Positions 8,051 to 17,055 of a stretch of 35,223 nucleotides of DNA are shown piece by piece. Every line of letters starts with the position of its first letter. Positions within the stretch are counted from its first letter, which is position 1. The notes beneath the pieces were generated by a model. That model saw only the letters and a program-made list of their open reading frames with translations. It was not told the DNA's origin and did no database searches. Both the position numbers and the translations under genes were made by a program. The stretch covers positions 1-35,223 of the forward strand of contig JADEWQ010000058.1 in NCBI GenBank assembly GCA_015207585.1, written 5' to 3'. This stretch comes from Pleurocapsales cyanobacterium LEGE 06147. GTDB taxonomy: Bacteria; Cyanobacteriota; Cyanobacteriia; Cyanobacteriales; Xenococcaceae.

Positions 8051-9203
8051 TCTTTGTACTTACATCAAATATGATTTCTTGTTCTGTATTATTTAGATTA
8101 ACTACATTTTTCTGACCTAATTTGGGATATCTGCCAAAGACAAGTCCGTTTTCACTAATATTTGGAAGAAACAATTCTTCTTTATGTAATCTACGGTAAA
8201 GAATTATTGAAATTTGTAAAATAAATTTGGCTAATTGTTTTTGAGGAAACCAATCCAGCTTGGTATCATTGAGACCGCTGTAAACTTTTTCTAAAATCTG
8301 TAGAGCAACTACTAATAAATCTCTTCTAAGAAATTTCCAATTGTCTGGCAACCAATGTCTTATTTGTAGATAACAAGCTATTTTTTCTTGCCAATTCAGT
8401 GAAACTTGATTAATTGCCATTAAATATTCAATAAACAATTTCCAATATGGAAAAGTAATTTTCCCTTGTTTAACTGGATCGTGCCAGATATTATATAGAT
8501 GCATCGAACGAGAATTGATATTTACCGATTGTTGTGAGTGTCTTCTGAGAAATAATAAATATTCGGGAAATTCATAAAATCGACCTAAAAGACTAAGTCT
8601 TGCCAATAAAACTCTATCTGAGCCTGCATATCGAGCTATCAAAGGAGTATTTTTGAGGATACTCTTACGTATAACCCCAAAAATGGGATAGCAAGAATGA
8701 GGAAAACACGCAACATCGCGAAAGCGTCGTGATGGTTTGGGCGAATCAGTATTTAACCTAACATTGGCATTGGTTAATTTGATATACAATTCATCGCTGT
8801 CAAAGAAATCGCCCTTTCGATCGATAACTTTTGTCTTGGGGTAACACAAAACGATGGAAAAATCTGAATCAAGCACTTGAATACACTTTTCAAGAAAAGT
8901 TGGTGCTAAAACGTCATCATGAGCAGCCCATTTAAAGTACTCACCTCTAGATAAATGAAAAACTCGATTAAAATTTTGAGAAGCCCCAAGATTTTGTTCA
9001 TTGCGATAGTAGCGAATACGTCGATCTTTGTCAGCATGTTCTCTACAAATTTTCTCAGTTTTGTCTATTGAAGCATTATCAGAAATAATTAATTCAAAAT
9101 CTTCAAATGTTTGATTTAAAATTGAATCTAAAGTTTTTTGGAGAAAATTTTCACCGTTATAAACTGGTAATCCAATGCTTATACGGGGTTGTTTGTTACT
9201 CAT
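8022..9203 (-). CDS. GT2 glycosyltransferase
   Basis: A 393-aa family-2 glycosyltransferase. It starts QPRISIGLPVYNGENFLQK, has SDNASIDKT at 41-49 (the NDGS-equivalent) and HDD at 95-97 in place of DXD. The variant with DNAS and HDD is common among exopolysaccharide GT2 enzymes. The C-terminal 150 residues are not recognisable, and the last 10 codons overlap the receiver-Wzz gene, so the two are co-translated. It is 87 bases downstream of a GT4 gene on the same strand. Role: transfer of one sugar to the growing lipid-linked unit, inferred from family and context only. Confidence 0.88.
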   Translation of the reverse strand: MSNKQPRISIGLPVYNGENFLQKTLDSILNQTFEDFELIISDNASIDKTEKICREHADKDRRIRYYRNEQNLGASQNFNRVFHLSRGEYFKWAAHDDVLAPTFLEKCIQVLDSDFSIVLCYPKTKVIDRKGDFFDSDELYIKLTNANVRLNTDSPKPSRRFRDVACFPHSCYPIFGVIRKSILKNTPLIARYAGSDRVLLARLSLLGRFYEFPEYLLFLRRHSQQSVNINSRSMHLYNIWHDPVKQGKITFPYWKLFIEYLMAINQVSLNWQEKIACYLQIRHWLPDNWKFLRRDLLVVALQILEKVYSGLNDTKLDWFPQKQLAKFILQISIILYRRLHKEELFLPNISENGLVFGRYPKLGQKNVVNLNNTEQEIIFDVSTKIGNDTYFGS

Positions 9204-9290
9204 TTTGTATTAACTAAATTTTGAAAGATTTATTAATTTTTTGCATATAAACTTAGTTATCCTCACTATTAAAAACTAAAAATATTCACT

Positions 9291-10475
9291 TTATACTGCA
9301 TCGCGCTTCCGATTGCCTACTCTAATGGGAGAACTATCTGTTTTTTTATCTTTCTTCAATGGATTGGTATATACTGCCAAGTTATCGGCAGCGATTTTGT
9401 CCCAGTTATAATTAATTGCTACATATTTTTGTGCTTTACTTGCCCTATTGGCCATCTCCAAAGGTTGGGCTAGAGCTTGTTGCAAGGAATGAATACAGAA
9501 ATCAACGTTTCCAGCCTCAAAGAGTAAGCCTCGATCTTGAGCGAGTAACTGTCGATGGGGAGGAATATCGCTCGCCACTATCGGAATTCCTTCCCGCATT
9601 GCCTCTAACACCACTAACGGCAATCCTTCTAAATCGGAGGGAAGAACGAACAGTCCAGCTCCTCTTACTACTTCAGCTAAGTATTTTCCCTGAAGTTCTC
9701 CAGTAAAAATGATATTGGGATTATTATCTGCTATCTTCACTAGTTTAGAGGTAAATCTTGCCGTGTCGCTTACTCCACCAACAAAGGCTAACTTCCATCC
9801 TTGGGGCTGGAGTTTTTGAAAAGCTTCGAGCAGTAAATCTGGTCGCTTTTCAGGTACTAGTCTGCCTAAAAATAAGATGTAATTTTTGGGTTTTAAATTT
9901 AGGGAACGGATATAGGTAAATTGAGGATCTGATTCAGCGTATTTCCCAGGACCATTGGGAATGTATGCTGTCTCCCGACTATAAGTTTTCTGAAAATAAG
10001 AAACGAGAGCTTCTGAGACGACCACTAATTCGTGGGCATATTTGACTGCCGCCCGTTCTCCCCAATAAATAATCTTACGGGAAAGTTTGCCCCATTTAGC
10101 TCTTTGCCAGTCTAAACCCTGACAGGTAACAATAATCCTTGCCGAGGAAACAATTCGCGGCAGCCAGCTAAAGAGAGCTGGTCCTAAGGCATGAAAATGA
10201 ACGACATCATAATCTTTGATAGTTGAAACAAGTGCGCCTATCGCCGAGCTGGTTAAAGCATCTAGACCCCTTAGAGGAAGGGAGGGCAAACAGATAACTC
10301 GAACTCCCTTGCAGTGATAAATAGAAAACCAAGGTTGTTGAATATAACTAGAACGAGCAAATAAATCTACCGAGTGACCTCGAGCAACCAACCGAGAATA
10401 AAGTTCTTCGCAGTAACGTTCGATGCCTCCTTGGGTTGCGGGTAACCCTTTGACACCAATAACAGCAATTTTCAT
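9291..10475 (-). CDS. GT4 glycosyltransferase
   Basis: A 394-aa GT-B fold enzyme. The N-terminal donor-loop motif KGLPATQGGIERYCEEL (GGIE at 16-19) and the C-terminal EX7E motif (E283 and E291 within EGLPLVVLEA) mark it as a retaining family-4 glycosyltransferase, of the kind that transfers rhamnose, mannose or glucose from a nucleotide sugar. The C-terminus ends in a basic tail (KKDKK, NRKRD). It is the second gene of the leftward operon, 39 bases after another GT4. Donor sugar unknown. Confidence 0.9.
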   Translation of the reverse strand: MKIAVIGVKGLPATQGGIERYCEELYSRLVARGHSVDLFARSSYIQQPWFSIYHCKGVRVICLPSLPLRGLDALTSSAIGALVSTIKDYDVVHFHALGPALFSWLPRIVSSARIIVTCQGLDWQRAKWGKLSRKIIYWGERAAVKYAHELVVVSEALVSYFQKTYSRETAYIPNGPGKYAESDPQFTYIRSLNLKPKNYILFLGRLVPEKRPDLLLEAFQKLQPQGWKLAFVGGVSDTARFTSKLVKIADNNPNIIFTGELQGKYLAEVVRGAGLFVLPSDLEGLPLVVLEAMREGIPIVASDIPPHRQLLAQDRGLLFEAGNVDFCIHSLQQALAQPLEMANRASKAQKYVAINYNWDKIAADNLAVYTNPLKKDKKTDSSPIRVGNRKRDAV

Positions 10476-10514
10476 TATATAGATCTACTCTGAGAAATAA
10501 AAAAATTGAATTTA

Positions 10515-11729
10515 CTATGCAGCAGTAGAGGCAAAAGCTGGTTGTTGCCAGCGTTGCAGCATTGCTTGATAAACATCGGTTACTACCGTACGGGCACTAT
10601 AAGGTTGTGCAGTACGGACACAGTTAGCAGCAGAATAATTTTCTGGATGCTGCAAAACTTGACCCAGAGCTCGTGCAATGACTTGTGGCGTTCTTTTTTG
10701 ACAGACAATGCCACTGTCGGCAGGGAGAAACTTAGGAATTTCCCCACAATTAGTCATTACCAAAGGTGTTCCACAGGAAAGTGCTTCTAGGACGACAATA
10801 GGAAGACCTTCATAAGTGCTGGTTAGTATAAAAGCACTACTAATTTTATGTAAATCGGCTAATTTTTTTTGCTTTATTGCCCCAAACATCGTCACGCGAT
10901 TTGACAATTGATAGCGAGCAATCTCTCTTCGCATCTGTTCTGCTAACTCCCCATCTCCAGCAATCAGTAAATGAACGCTCGGATCTTTAAGGACAGCAAA
11001 AGCACTGATTAGTAGGAGAGGATCTTTTTGGGGATGCAGGCGACCGGCAAATAAAAGGAAACGAGTTTCCTCTGGTAAATTTAGCTCCCGTGCCAAAGCT
11101 TTTCGTTTTTCTTGCCGTTGTTCGGGAGCGAGTGGATAAAAAATTTCGTTATCAACTGGGTTTTTTAAATATGCTATCCGCTCGCTGATTGAGGGATAAC
11201 GTCGCTGATAAAATTTAGCTGACTCGCTATGACAAAAATAAATTTGGTCAAATTGTTTAATGAGTTGGCTTTCAAGAGCAAAGTAGCCGGTTGGAAAACG
11301 CTGCCAGAGGATCGCATTATTTCCAGCTACGGGGTCCATTTGTTTCTGGATATCATTGTGAAAAAAAACAGATTTTTCTCCCGACCACTTAAAAGCAGCC
11401 ACAGTTGGTTCAATCCGATGAAAGTGCATAAAATCGGAGGCAAAATTACGCCTCCACAAAGCCGCCGTATATTTGAGAGTAGTAGGAATTAAGCTCCGGA
11501 TGTTGTCGTCCTCTAGAGCAATTAGAGGCATAAACTGAATTGAGCGTCCGGCATATTCTCTTTCTTGCCATAAACCCGTACAAGAATTTGGTTCTCCAGT
11601 TCCTACTAAGCGTACCTTAAACTCTTCGGGAGCATACTTGAGAAAAGAGCAGATAAAAGTCTGAATTCCCCCAATACTACTTTGCCAAGGATTAAATTGA
11701 TAAAAAATTGTCAAAACAGGCTTGGGCAT
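10515..11729 (-). CDS. GT4 glycosyltransferase, first gene of the leftward operon
   Basis: A 404-aa GT-B enzyme with SSIGGIQTFICSFLK near the N-terminus (GGIQ at 20-23), LLFAGRLHPQKDPLLLI at the start of the second Rossmann domain, and an EX7E motif (E307 and E315 in EGLPIVVLEA). It is the first cistron of the minus-strand exopolysaccharide operon; the promoter should lie in the divergent gap 11730-12272, shared with galE. Specificity cannot be assigned. Confidence 0.9.
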   Translation of the reverse strand: MPKPVLTIFYQFNPWQSSIGGIQTFICSFLKYAPEEFKVRLVGTGEPNSCTGLWQEREYAGRSIQFMPLIALEDDNIRSLIPTTLKYTAALWRRNFASDFMHFHRIEPTVAAFKWSGEKSVFFHNDIQKQMDPVAGNNAILWQRFPTGYFALESQLIKQFDQIYFCHSESAKFYQRRYPSISERIAYLKNPVDNEIFYPLAPEQRQEKRKALARELNLPEETRFLLFAGRLHPQKDPLLLISAFAVLKDPSVHLLIAGDGELAEQMRREIARYQLSNRVTMFGAIKQKKLADLHKISSAFILTSTYEGLPIVVLEALSCGTPLVMTNCGEIPKFLPADSGIVCQKRTPQVIARALGQVLQHPENYSAANCVRTAQPYSARTVVTDVYQAMLQRWQQPAFASTAA

Positions 11730-11771
11730 GAATTTATATGAGATTGAGATAAAGATTAATCTTCAGCCATG

Positions 11772-11795
11772 TGAATATATCTGAAAGTATATTCA
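11772..11795. repeat. 8-bp inverted repeat upstream of the leftward operon
   Basis: TGAATATA (11772-11779) and TATATTCA (11788-11795) form a perfect inverted repeat with an 8-base centre, about 45 bases upstream of the first GT4 gene of the leftward operon. A regulator-binding operator is possible, but such AT-rich repeats also arise by chance. Confidence 0.35.
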
Positions 11796-11812
11796 TATAT
11801 TGATGCTTAAAA

Positions 11813-12011
11813 CAAGTAAATCTATAAAAGATAAGTTATAATGATAGATTTACTTGATGAATGCTTGGTACTCTAGCATACAATTGCTACGTGTAATCAC
11901 TTATTTTATTTTTAAACCAAGTAAATCTACAAAAGATAAGTTATACTGATAAATTTACTTGATGAATGCTTGGTACTCTAGCATACAATTGTTACGTGTA
12001 ATCACTTATTT
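11813..12011. repeat. Two tandem 105-bp units, each with a long hairpin
   Basis: Unit 1 begins at 11813 and unit 2 at 11918, so the period is 105 bases. Over about 93 bases they differ at only about four positions; the T-rich tails diverge. Each unit holds an inverted repeat of CAAGTAAATCTAT (11813-11825 pairing with 11844-11856, 13 perfect pairs in unit 1; weakened by two mismatches in unit 2 at 11918-11930 and 11949-11961). A shared segment follows with a smaller ATGCT/AGCAT stem, then a T-rich end. No ORF spans them. They could be duplicated small-RNA genes, a regulatory leader or a miniature element; the sequence does not decide. Confidence 0.75.
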
Positions 12012-12037
12012 TTTTTGTTAAAAAACAAGATGAAATA

Positions 12038-12231
12038 TTAATTGCGCAACTCTTCTGACATCGGTTGCTGAAATTTACAACTATAACGTTCAGTCAGATG
12101 CAAGCTGTGACCATCCAAATGAGAAGGACGTAGATGATAAAGTTATCTCACTAACTCAATAGTCAGCACGACTAAACGTCGAGGTAAAGCATTGAGCAAG
12201 CTCAAGTTGTCTTTTAATCTTGAATAGGATT
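12038..12231 (-). pseudogene. Decayed protein-coding remnant in galE upstream region
   Basis: On the minus strand one frame reads protein-like sequence with one internal stop: NALPRRLVVLTIELVR, stop, LYHLRPSHLDGHSLHLTERY, then a natural stop at 12038-12040. The residue mix looks coding, but I do not recognise the family. It has no start codon that gives a full gene and is probably the tail of a lost gene. The rest of the 543-base gap 11730-12272 holds the tandem hairpin repeats and the promoters of the two divergent operons; nothing else is visible there. Confidence 0.35.
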
Positions 12232-12272
12232 GCTATATTAAGTAGTGCATTAAACAAAAAGACTGTCGCTCA

Positions 12273-13271
12273 ATGTCAAAAAATCAGCAAACTATTTTAG
12301 TAACTGGAGGAGCTGGTTATATTGGCTCCCATACAGTGCAAGCTCTTCGCCATGCAGGCTACGAAGTTATTATTGTCGATAACTTAGTTTACGGTCATCA
12401 AGATTTGGTAGAGAATGTTTTGCAAAGCAAATTAATTATTGGCGATATTGGAGATCGCGTCTTTTTAGACAACCTCTTTGCCACTCATTCTATTGCTGCT
12501 GTTATTCATTTTGCTGCCTATGCTTATGTCGGCGAGTCGGTCGTTAATCCTGCCAAATACTATGGCAATAACTTTGTAGGTACTTTTACGCTCTTAGAAG
12601 CGATGAGAGCGGCATCGGTCAACAAGATAGTTTTTTCTTCTACCTGTGCTACCTACGGCGAACCCAAAACGATTCCGATTCCGGAAGAGCATCCCCAAAA
12701 TCCGATCAATCCTTATGGAATGAGCAAGTTAATGGTAGAGAAGCTGTTAGCTGATTTTGACGCTGCTTATGGTTTAAAATCTGTTTGCTTCCGCTACTTT
12801 AATGCGGCTGGTGCCGATCCCGAAGGGCGGTTAGGAGAAGATCATAATCCCGAAACCCATTTGATACCTTTAATTTTGTTAGCAGCCTTGGGTCAACGAG
12901 AATCTATCTCTATTTTTGGAACAGATTATCCGACTGCTGATGGTACTTGTATTCGAGACTATATCCACGTTAGCGATTTAGCTCTGGCTCACGTACAGGG
13001 ATTGGAATATTTGCTTGCGGATAATCAGAGTCAAGTTTTTAATTTAGGCAACGATAATGGCTTTTCTGTTAGAGAAATTATCGAAGCAGCCAGAAATATT
13101 ACGGGGAAAAAAATTGAGGTCGTAGAAAGCGATCGCCGTGCTGGAGACCCTCCAGTTCTAGTCGGGAGTAGCGCAAAAGCCAAAAAAATTTTAGGTTGGC
13201 AACCTCAATATGCCGATATTCAAGACATCATTGCTCATGCTTGGCAATGGCACCAACAACGCCATGGATGA
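12273..13271 (+). CDS. galE: UDP-glucose 4-epimerase
   Basis: A 332-aa extended short-chain dehydrogenase. The NAD-binding motif TGGAGYIGSH is at 11-20, the catalytic Ser/Thr at 123-124 (SSTCATYG) and the YxxxK pair at Y148/K152 (NPYGMSKLMVEK). RYFNAAGADPEGRLGEDH is highly characteristic of GalE. It interconverts UDP-glucose and UDP-galactose in the cytoplasm, supplying galactose for glycan synthesis. It is transcribed divergently from the exopolysaccharide operon and converges with the zipN gene, whose end is only 29 bases away. Alternative: a closely related UDP-sugar epimerase with a different hexose preference. Confidence 0.93.
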   Translation: MSKNQQTILVTGGAGYIGSHTVQALRHAGYEVIIVDNLVYGHQDLVENVLQSKLIIGDIGDRVFLDNLFATHSIAAVIHFAAYAYVGESVVNPAKYYGNNFVGTFTLLEAMRAASVNKIVFSSTCATYGEPKTIPIPEEHPQNPINPYGMSKLMVEKLLADFDAAYGLKSVCFRYFNAAGADPEGRLGEDHNPETHLIPLILLAALGQRESISIFGTDYPTADGTCIRDYIHVSDLALAHVQGLEYLLADNQSQVFNLGNDNGFSVREIIEAARNITGKKIEVVESDRRAGDPPVLVGSSAKAKKILGWQPQYADIQDIIAHAWQWHQQRHG

Positions 13272-13300
13272 AAAGTTGATAAAGATAGCTTTTTAATTGT

Positions 13301-15589
13301 CTATAGTTGTTGAACTACAGCAATATTCTTAATCAGCCATTGCTCCCCTTGGCGTACTAAATCGTAGCGGACTAAGAGTTTATCATCGTAAGATTGAGAT
13401 CGATCTGGTTGTCCTTGCTGATAGTGTTGGGCGACTTCACGTACTTCTGCTTCTACTACTGCTAGATTGGGATTCTCCTGGTTAGCAGTCACGGAGCGAA
13501 CTTTAAGCTCGTGTTGATATTGACGATAAGCGTTACTCTGCTTGTAATCTTGAGCGCGATCGCGCCACTGGGACAAAATTGGTGCTGCCAAAATGCTATT
13601 TAATTGGTCGATTTGATGCTGGTTGCCAAAAGCTGCAGCTTTAGTGTTCAACCATTTTTGAATTGTTTGTTGAGCTATTGCTGCGCTCAAAACTGCTACT
13701 TCTGCTTTTTCTTCTTCTGCCGCCTCAGTTGACTTGCTCGTTGCCTCTATTACCCTAATAGGAGAATCATTTAAATTAATTGCCAATTGTTCTTGCTGGC
13801 TTACTAGTGTTGCCGGACGATTAAGCAAATATCTGGTCAAAACAAATCCCAAACTACCGATACCAACAATTAAACCAAATAATAACAATCCACGTTTAAC
13901 TAAGAGAGAAGGAGAATTTTTTTTCTTTTGGTGTTTGAGGCGATTGCCAGCTCGTGCAAGCCTTGATGACGTTTGAGACTGCATTTTCTGACGTTCTCTT
14001 TCAGGAGGAGACTGACGATATCTTCCCTTAGGTGAAAAATTACTGCTAGTAGATGGGTAGGGTTGTTGTCTAACTCCAGTCGATCTAGTCTGTCTGATGC
14101 TATTGTTTCTACTTACTGCTGTCTGATTAATACCAGCACCAACCAACTCTTTTTGAGGCACTGAAGAATAATGAGTAACTGTCGAAGCTGGTTGCGACTG
14201 AGACTGCTTTTTACCCCAACCAAAGAATTTGTGGCGTTTGGGAGATGCTGCTTTAGCTTGAGTCATTGGTGATGCGGAAGTTTGTGAGGAGTGCTGTTGT
14301 TGAAGCTGTAGTGAAGGTAAATGTTCCAAGTAAGCTTGTACTTCACCATCGGCAAAATATTCTTTTAAGGTTAACTGACAACCGATTAAATCGGGAAACT
14401 GAGATAATACTTCCTTATGCAACCACTGTTCCCCATACACGCATAAACCAGGTAATAAATCGGGGGAATCTTGAGAATATTGTCGAATTAACTCTAAAAT
14501 TTCTTGTTCTTGGCTGTGTTGAAGAGCTTCGCTAGCTTGTTGGGTTTGACCTAATAGTAGCGCGCATATTGCTCGTTCCCAATTAACATCCTGACGCTTA
14601 CTTAAAGATTCCAGCATTTGTTGTGCCCGCACGATTAATTGGGGCTGCTTTTGGGCAAATCCTCTAGCTATTAAAGTATAAACTGCTAGATAAGTTGCTA
14701 CTGCTGAAGGTCGTTGTGCTTCTGCTTCAAAAAGTTCTTGTTGCTCTACAGCTGTTAGGTAACGTCTAAGCTGCTGGATGAAATGGAGAAAATGCTCGAA
14801 CTTTAAACCCGAACCGTCTTCTCCTTTTCCCTCTATTCCTTGTCGTTTTTGAAGCATTTCCCTAAGCAACTGCAACCCCTTATTTTTAGCAGCAATATTG
14901 TTTTGAGCAACTAACTCTAAAATCCGATAGGGTCTGAGTTTATCTAAATCGGTTTCAATCACGTTTTGAATACTAGGAAATAGATTATTTTCTACCAACA
15001 AATTATGACCCATTTGTCCTGCGATCGCGGCATTTTCGTGTTTTCCTTGTTGCCACTGTTCTCTACCTAATTCTAGATAGGCTAAAGCGAGGGTAAGAAT
15101 AATATCTTCTTTTTCTGTTTGATTCTCCTGGCTATCTGAGCGTTCCTTCAAACCATTACTATCTAGATAGGCAGTGCCTAACCTAATTACCAGTCCGTAT
15201 TCTCCCAATTCTTGGAATATTAATAATGCGCCAATAAATAATTCTGGAGCAATTTCCACTGTGGAACTAATGGGTATTTGCTCTGGAGGATGTTGCTTGT
15301 GTTCGCTCTCGGAGGATGATTCTGCCGTCTCTAAGTCAGTAGGAGAAGGGCGGGTAACTTCTAAGAATTGAGCGTCGTATATCTCACGCTGTTCTGGGTC
15401 GGACAAAACTTGGTAAGCTTTGTCTAATAGTTGTTTGCGAGCAGCGATCGCTTTATCGCTGTACTCTCGTCGAGGTAGTTGTAAGCTACGATCTTCATAA
15501 GCTTCTTTGAGCTGCTTATCTGTAGCTTTAATCGGTACACCCAAAATCCTGTAGTAGTCGAGCGGAATACGCACTGTTGCTTTCCCCAA
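13301..15589 (-). CDS. ftn2: Cell division protein ZipN/Ftn2 (ARC6 homologue)
   Basis: A 762-aa protein. An N-terminal DnaJ-like region (about residues 9-77: IPLDYYRILGVPIKAT through LSDPEQREIYDAQFLE) lacks the HPD tripeptide, having LPRREYSD there, as is usual for ZipN. A helical middle region follows, then a Ser/Gln-rich linker, one membrane span (about 566-588) and a C-terminal IMS/ARC6-type domain (about 635-762). In cyanobacteria ZipN anchors FtsZ at the division site, and the plant homologue ARC6 does so in plastids. Homologues usually start at MRIPLDYY, so the GTG at codon 6 (15574), with GGGGAAAG just upstream, may be the true start rather than the ATG at 15589. It converges with galE and diverges from pdhA. 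Confidence 0.93.
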   Translation of the reverse strand: MGKATVRIPLDYYRILGVPIKATDKQLKEAYEDRSLQLPRREYSDKAIAARKQLLDKAYQVLSDPEQREIYDAQFLEVTRPSPTDLETAESSSESEHKQHPPEQIPISSTVEIAPELFIGALLIFQELGEYGLVIRLGTAYLDSNGLKERSDSQENQTEKEDIILTLALAYLELGREQWQQGKHENAAIAGQMGHNLLVENNLFPSIQNVIETDLDKLRPYRILELVAQNNIAAKNKGLQLLREMLQKRQGIEGKGEDGSGLKFEHFLHFIQQLRRYLTAVEQQELFEAEAQRPSAVATYLAVYTLIARGFAQKQPQLIVRAQQMLESLSKRQDVNWERAICALLLGQTQQASEALQHSQEQEILELIRQYSQDSPDLLPGLCVYGEQWLHKEVLSQFPDLIGCQLTLKEYFADGEVQAYLEHLPSLQLQQQHSSQTSASPMTQAKAASPKRHKFFGWGKKQSQSQPASTVTHYSSVPQKELVGAGINQTAVSRNNSIRQTRSTGVRQQPYPSTSSNFSPKGRYRQSPPERERQKMQSQTSSRLARAGNRLKHQKKKNSPSLLVKRGLLLFGLIVGIGSLGFVLTRYLLNRPATLVSQQEQLAINLNDSPIRVIEATSKSTEAAEEEKAEVAVLSAAIAQQTIQKWLNTKAAAFGNQHQIDQLNSILAAPILSQWRDRAQDYKQSNAYRQYQHELKVRSVTANQENPNLAVVEAEVREVAQHYQQGQPDRSQSYDDKLLVRYDLVRQGEQWLIKNIAVVQQL

Positions 15590-15876
15590 AGCAGATTAAC
15601 ATTATCGACCACCGCAACTCCAGAAAGTGTCTGGCTCTTTGTCAATTAACTAGCGGCGTTATCTTGCCAGAATTTTAGCTCAAAGACTTTGATTTGAAAA
15701 AAATATTTAGAATTAATTTGTGCAAGTCTTTACTTTTCGTCAAGGAAGAAGTAATAAGTAATGATTTTTCTTACCCTTTTTGTTTCAAAAACGCTTGAGT
15801 CCTTGATGGATTAAATATTAGGATAGTCTTTTACACAAACTCCATAGCTAATTTTTGTCAACCCCATACAGACTCT
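15590..15876. promoter_or_regulatory. Divergent intergenic region between zipN and pdhA
   Basis: These 287 bases hold no ORF. They must carry the promoters of both divergent genes. A possible pdhA promoter is TTGAGT near 15795 followed by a TAGGAT-like box about 18 bases later; this is a weak match and only suggestive. No hairpin or riboswitch-like structure was evident. Confidence 0.35.
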
Positions 15877-16908
15877 ATGTATCCCGAACGAACATTACCA
15901 GAATTCAATACTGCTTCTGTAAAGATTACTAAAGAAGAAGGATTAATCCTTTATGAGGATATGGTTTTGGGACGCTTGTTTGAAGATAAGTGTGCCGAAA
16001 TGTACTATCGAGGCAAAATGTTTGGTTTTGTCCACCTCTATAATGGTCAAGAAGCAGTTTCGACAGGTATGATTAAAGCTCTACATCCCGATAAAGATTA
16101 TGTGTGCAGTACTTATCGAGATCACGTCCATGCTTTGAGTTGCGGCGTTCCCCCAAGGGAAGTAATGGCAGAGCTATTTGGCAAAGAAACGGGATGTAGT
16201 AAAGGTCGTGGTGGCTCGATGCATATGTTTTCTGCCGAGCACCATCTTTTAGGAGGGTATGCTTTTGTAGCAGAAGGAATCCCTGTTGCTACGGGTGCAG
16301 CTTTTCAAAGTAAGTACAAAAAGAAAGTGATGGGCGATGAAGGAGACGAGGGGGTAACAGTTTGCTTTTTTGGTGATGGAGCGACTAATAACGGTCAGTT
16401 TTTTGAATGCTTAAATATGGCTGCTCTTTGGCAACTACCCATTATTTATGTGGTGGAAAACAACAAATGGGCAATAGGAATGGCTCATGAAAGAGCCACT
16501 TCTCAACCCGAAATTTTTAAAAAAGCAAGCGTCTTTGGCATGCCTGGCTACGAAGTAGATGGCATGAACGTACTTGCCGTTCACTCTTATGCTCGAGAAG
16601 CGATCGCTCGGGCTCGTGCTGGAGAAGGACCTACTTTGATCGAAGCTCTTACCTATCGTTTTCGCGGTCATTCTCTTGCCGACCCCGACGAACTGCGCTC
16701 CCGAGAAGAAAAAGAATTTTGGGCATCTCGCGACCCAATCGCGAAACTTGCAGCTTATTTAACCGAGCAAAATTTAGCTGCCCGGGAAGAACTCAAAGAA
16801 ATTGAGGATAAAATTAAAGCTACTGTAGAGGATGCCGTTCAATTCGCCGAATCTAGCCCCGAACCAGAACCCAGTGAACTTTACCGCTATGTTTTTGCTG
16901 AGGATTAA
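15877..16908 (+). CDS. pdhA: Pyruvate dehydrogenase E1 component, alpha subunit
   Basis: A 343-aa ThDP-dependent subunit. Visible marks are [12 protein letters not shown] (80-91), GRGGSMHMF, the ThDP/Mg motif [12 protein letters not shown] starting at 166 and ending near N196 (VVENN), and the loop [14 protein letters not shown]. With the beta subunit it decarboxylates pyruvate and passes the acetyl group to E2 lipoyl domains. The beta subunit is not adjacent, which is common in cyanobacteria where pdhA stands alone. A hairpin plus T-run at 17010-17053 ends the transcript. Confidence 0.95.
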   Translation: MYPERTLPEFNTASVKITKEEGLILYEDMVLGRLFEDKCAEMYYRGKMFGFVHLYNGQEAVSTGMIKALHPDKDYVCSTYRDHVHALSCGVPPREVMAELFGKETGCSKGRGGSMHMFSAEHHLLGGYAFVAEGIPVATGAAFQSKYKKKVMGDEGDEGVTVCFFGDGATNNGQFFECLNMAALWQLPIIYVVENNKWAIGMAHERATSQPEIFKKASVFGMPGYEVDGMNVLAVHSYAREAIARARAGEGPTLIEALTYRFRGHSLADPDELRSREEKEFWASRDPIAKLAAYLTEQNLAAREELKEIEDKIKATVEDAVQFAESSPEPEPSELYRYVFAED

Positions 16909-17009
16909 GGTAATTGAAAACTAAAAAGAGCAATGTCAAGACCATCTTCTTCAGCGCAAGCCGTCTCAAATAATTAGGATAGACTCGGCAAAAGCATTTG
17001 GAGTATGGG

Positions 17010-17053
17010 TAGGGACTGGGAAATTAATAAACATCCCCAATCCCTAATTTTTT
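17010..17053. terminator. Rho-independent terminator between pdhA and the RP-repeat gene
   Basis: TAGGGACTGGG (17010-17020) pairs with CCCAATCCCTA (17036-17046), 10 of 11 pairs, followed by ATTTTTT. It lies in the 147-base gap between the convergent genes and ends the pdhA transcript on the plus strand. Confidence 0.7.
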
Positions 17054-17055
17054 CT

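Noticed and set aside
11813-12011. CRISPR array
   Set aside because: Only two units, 105 bases long with no unique spacers between short repeats; the whole unit is duplicated.
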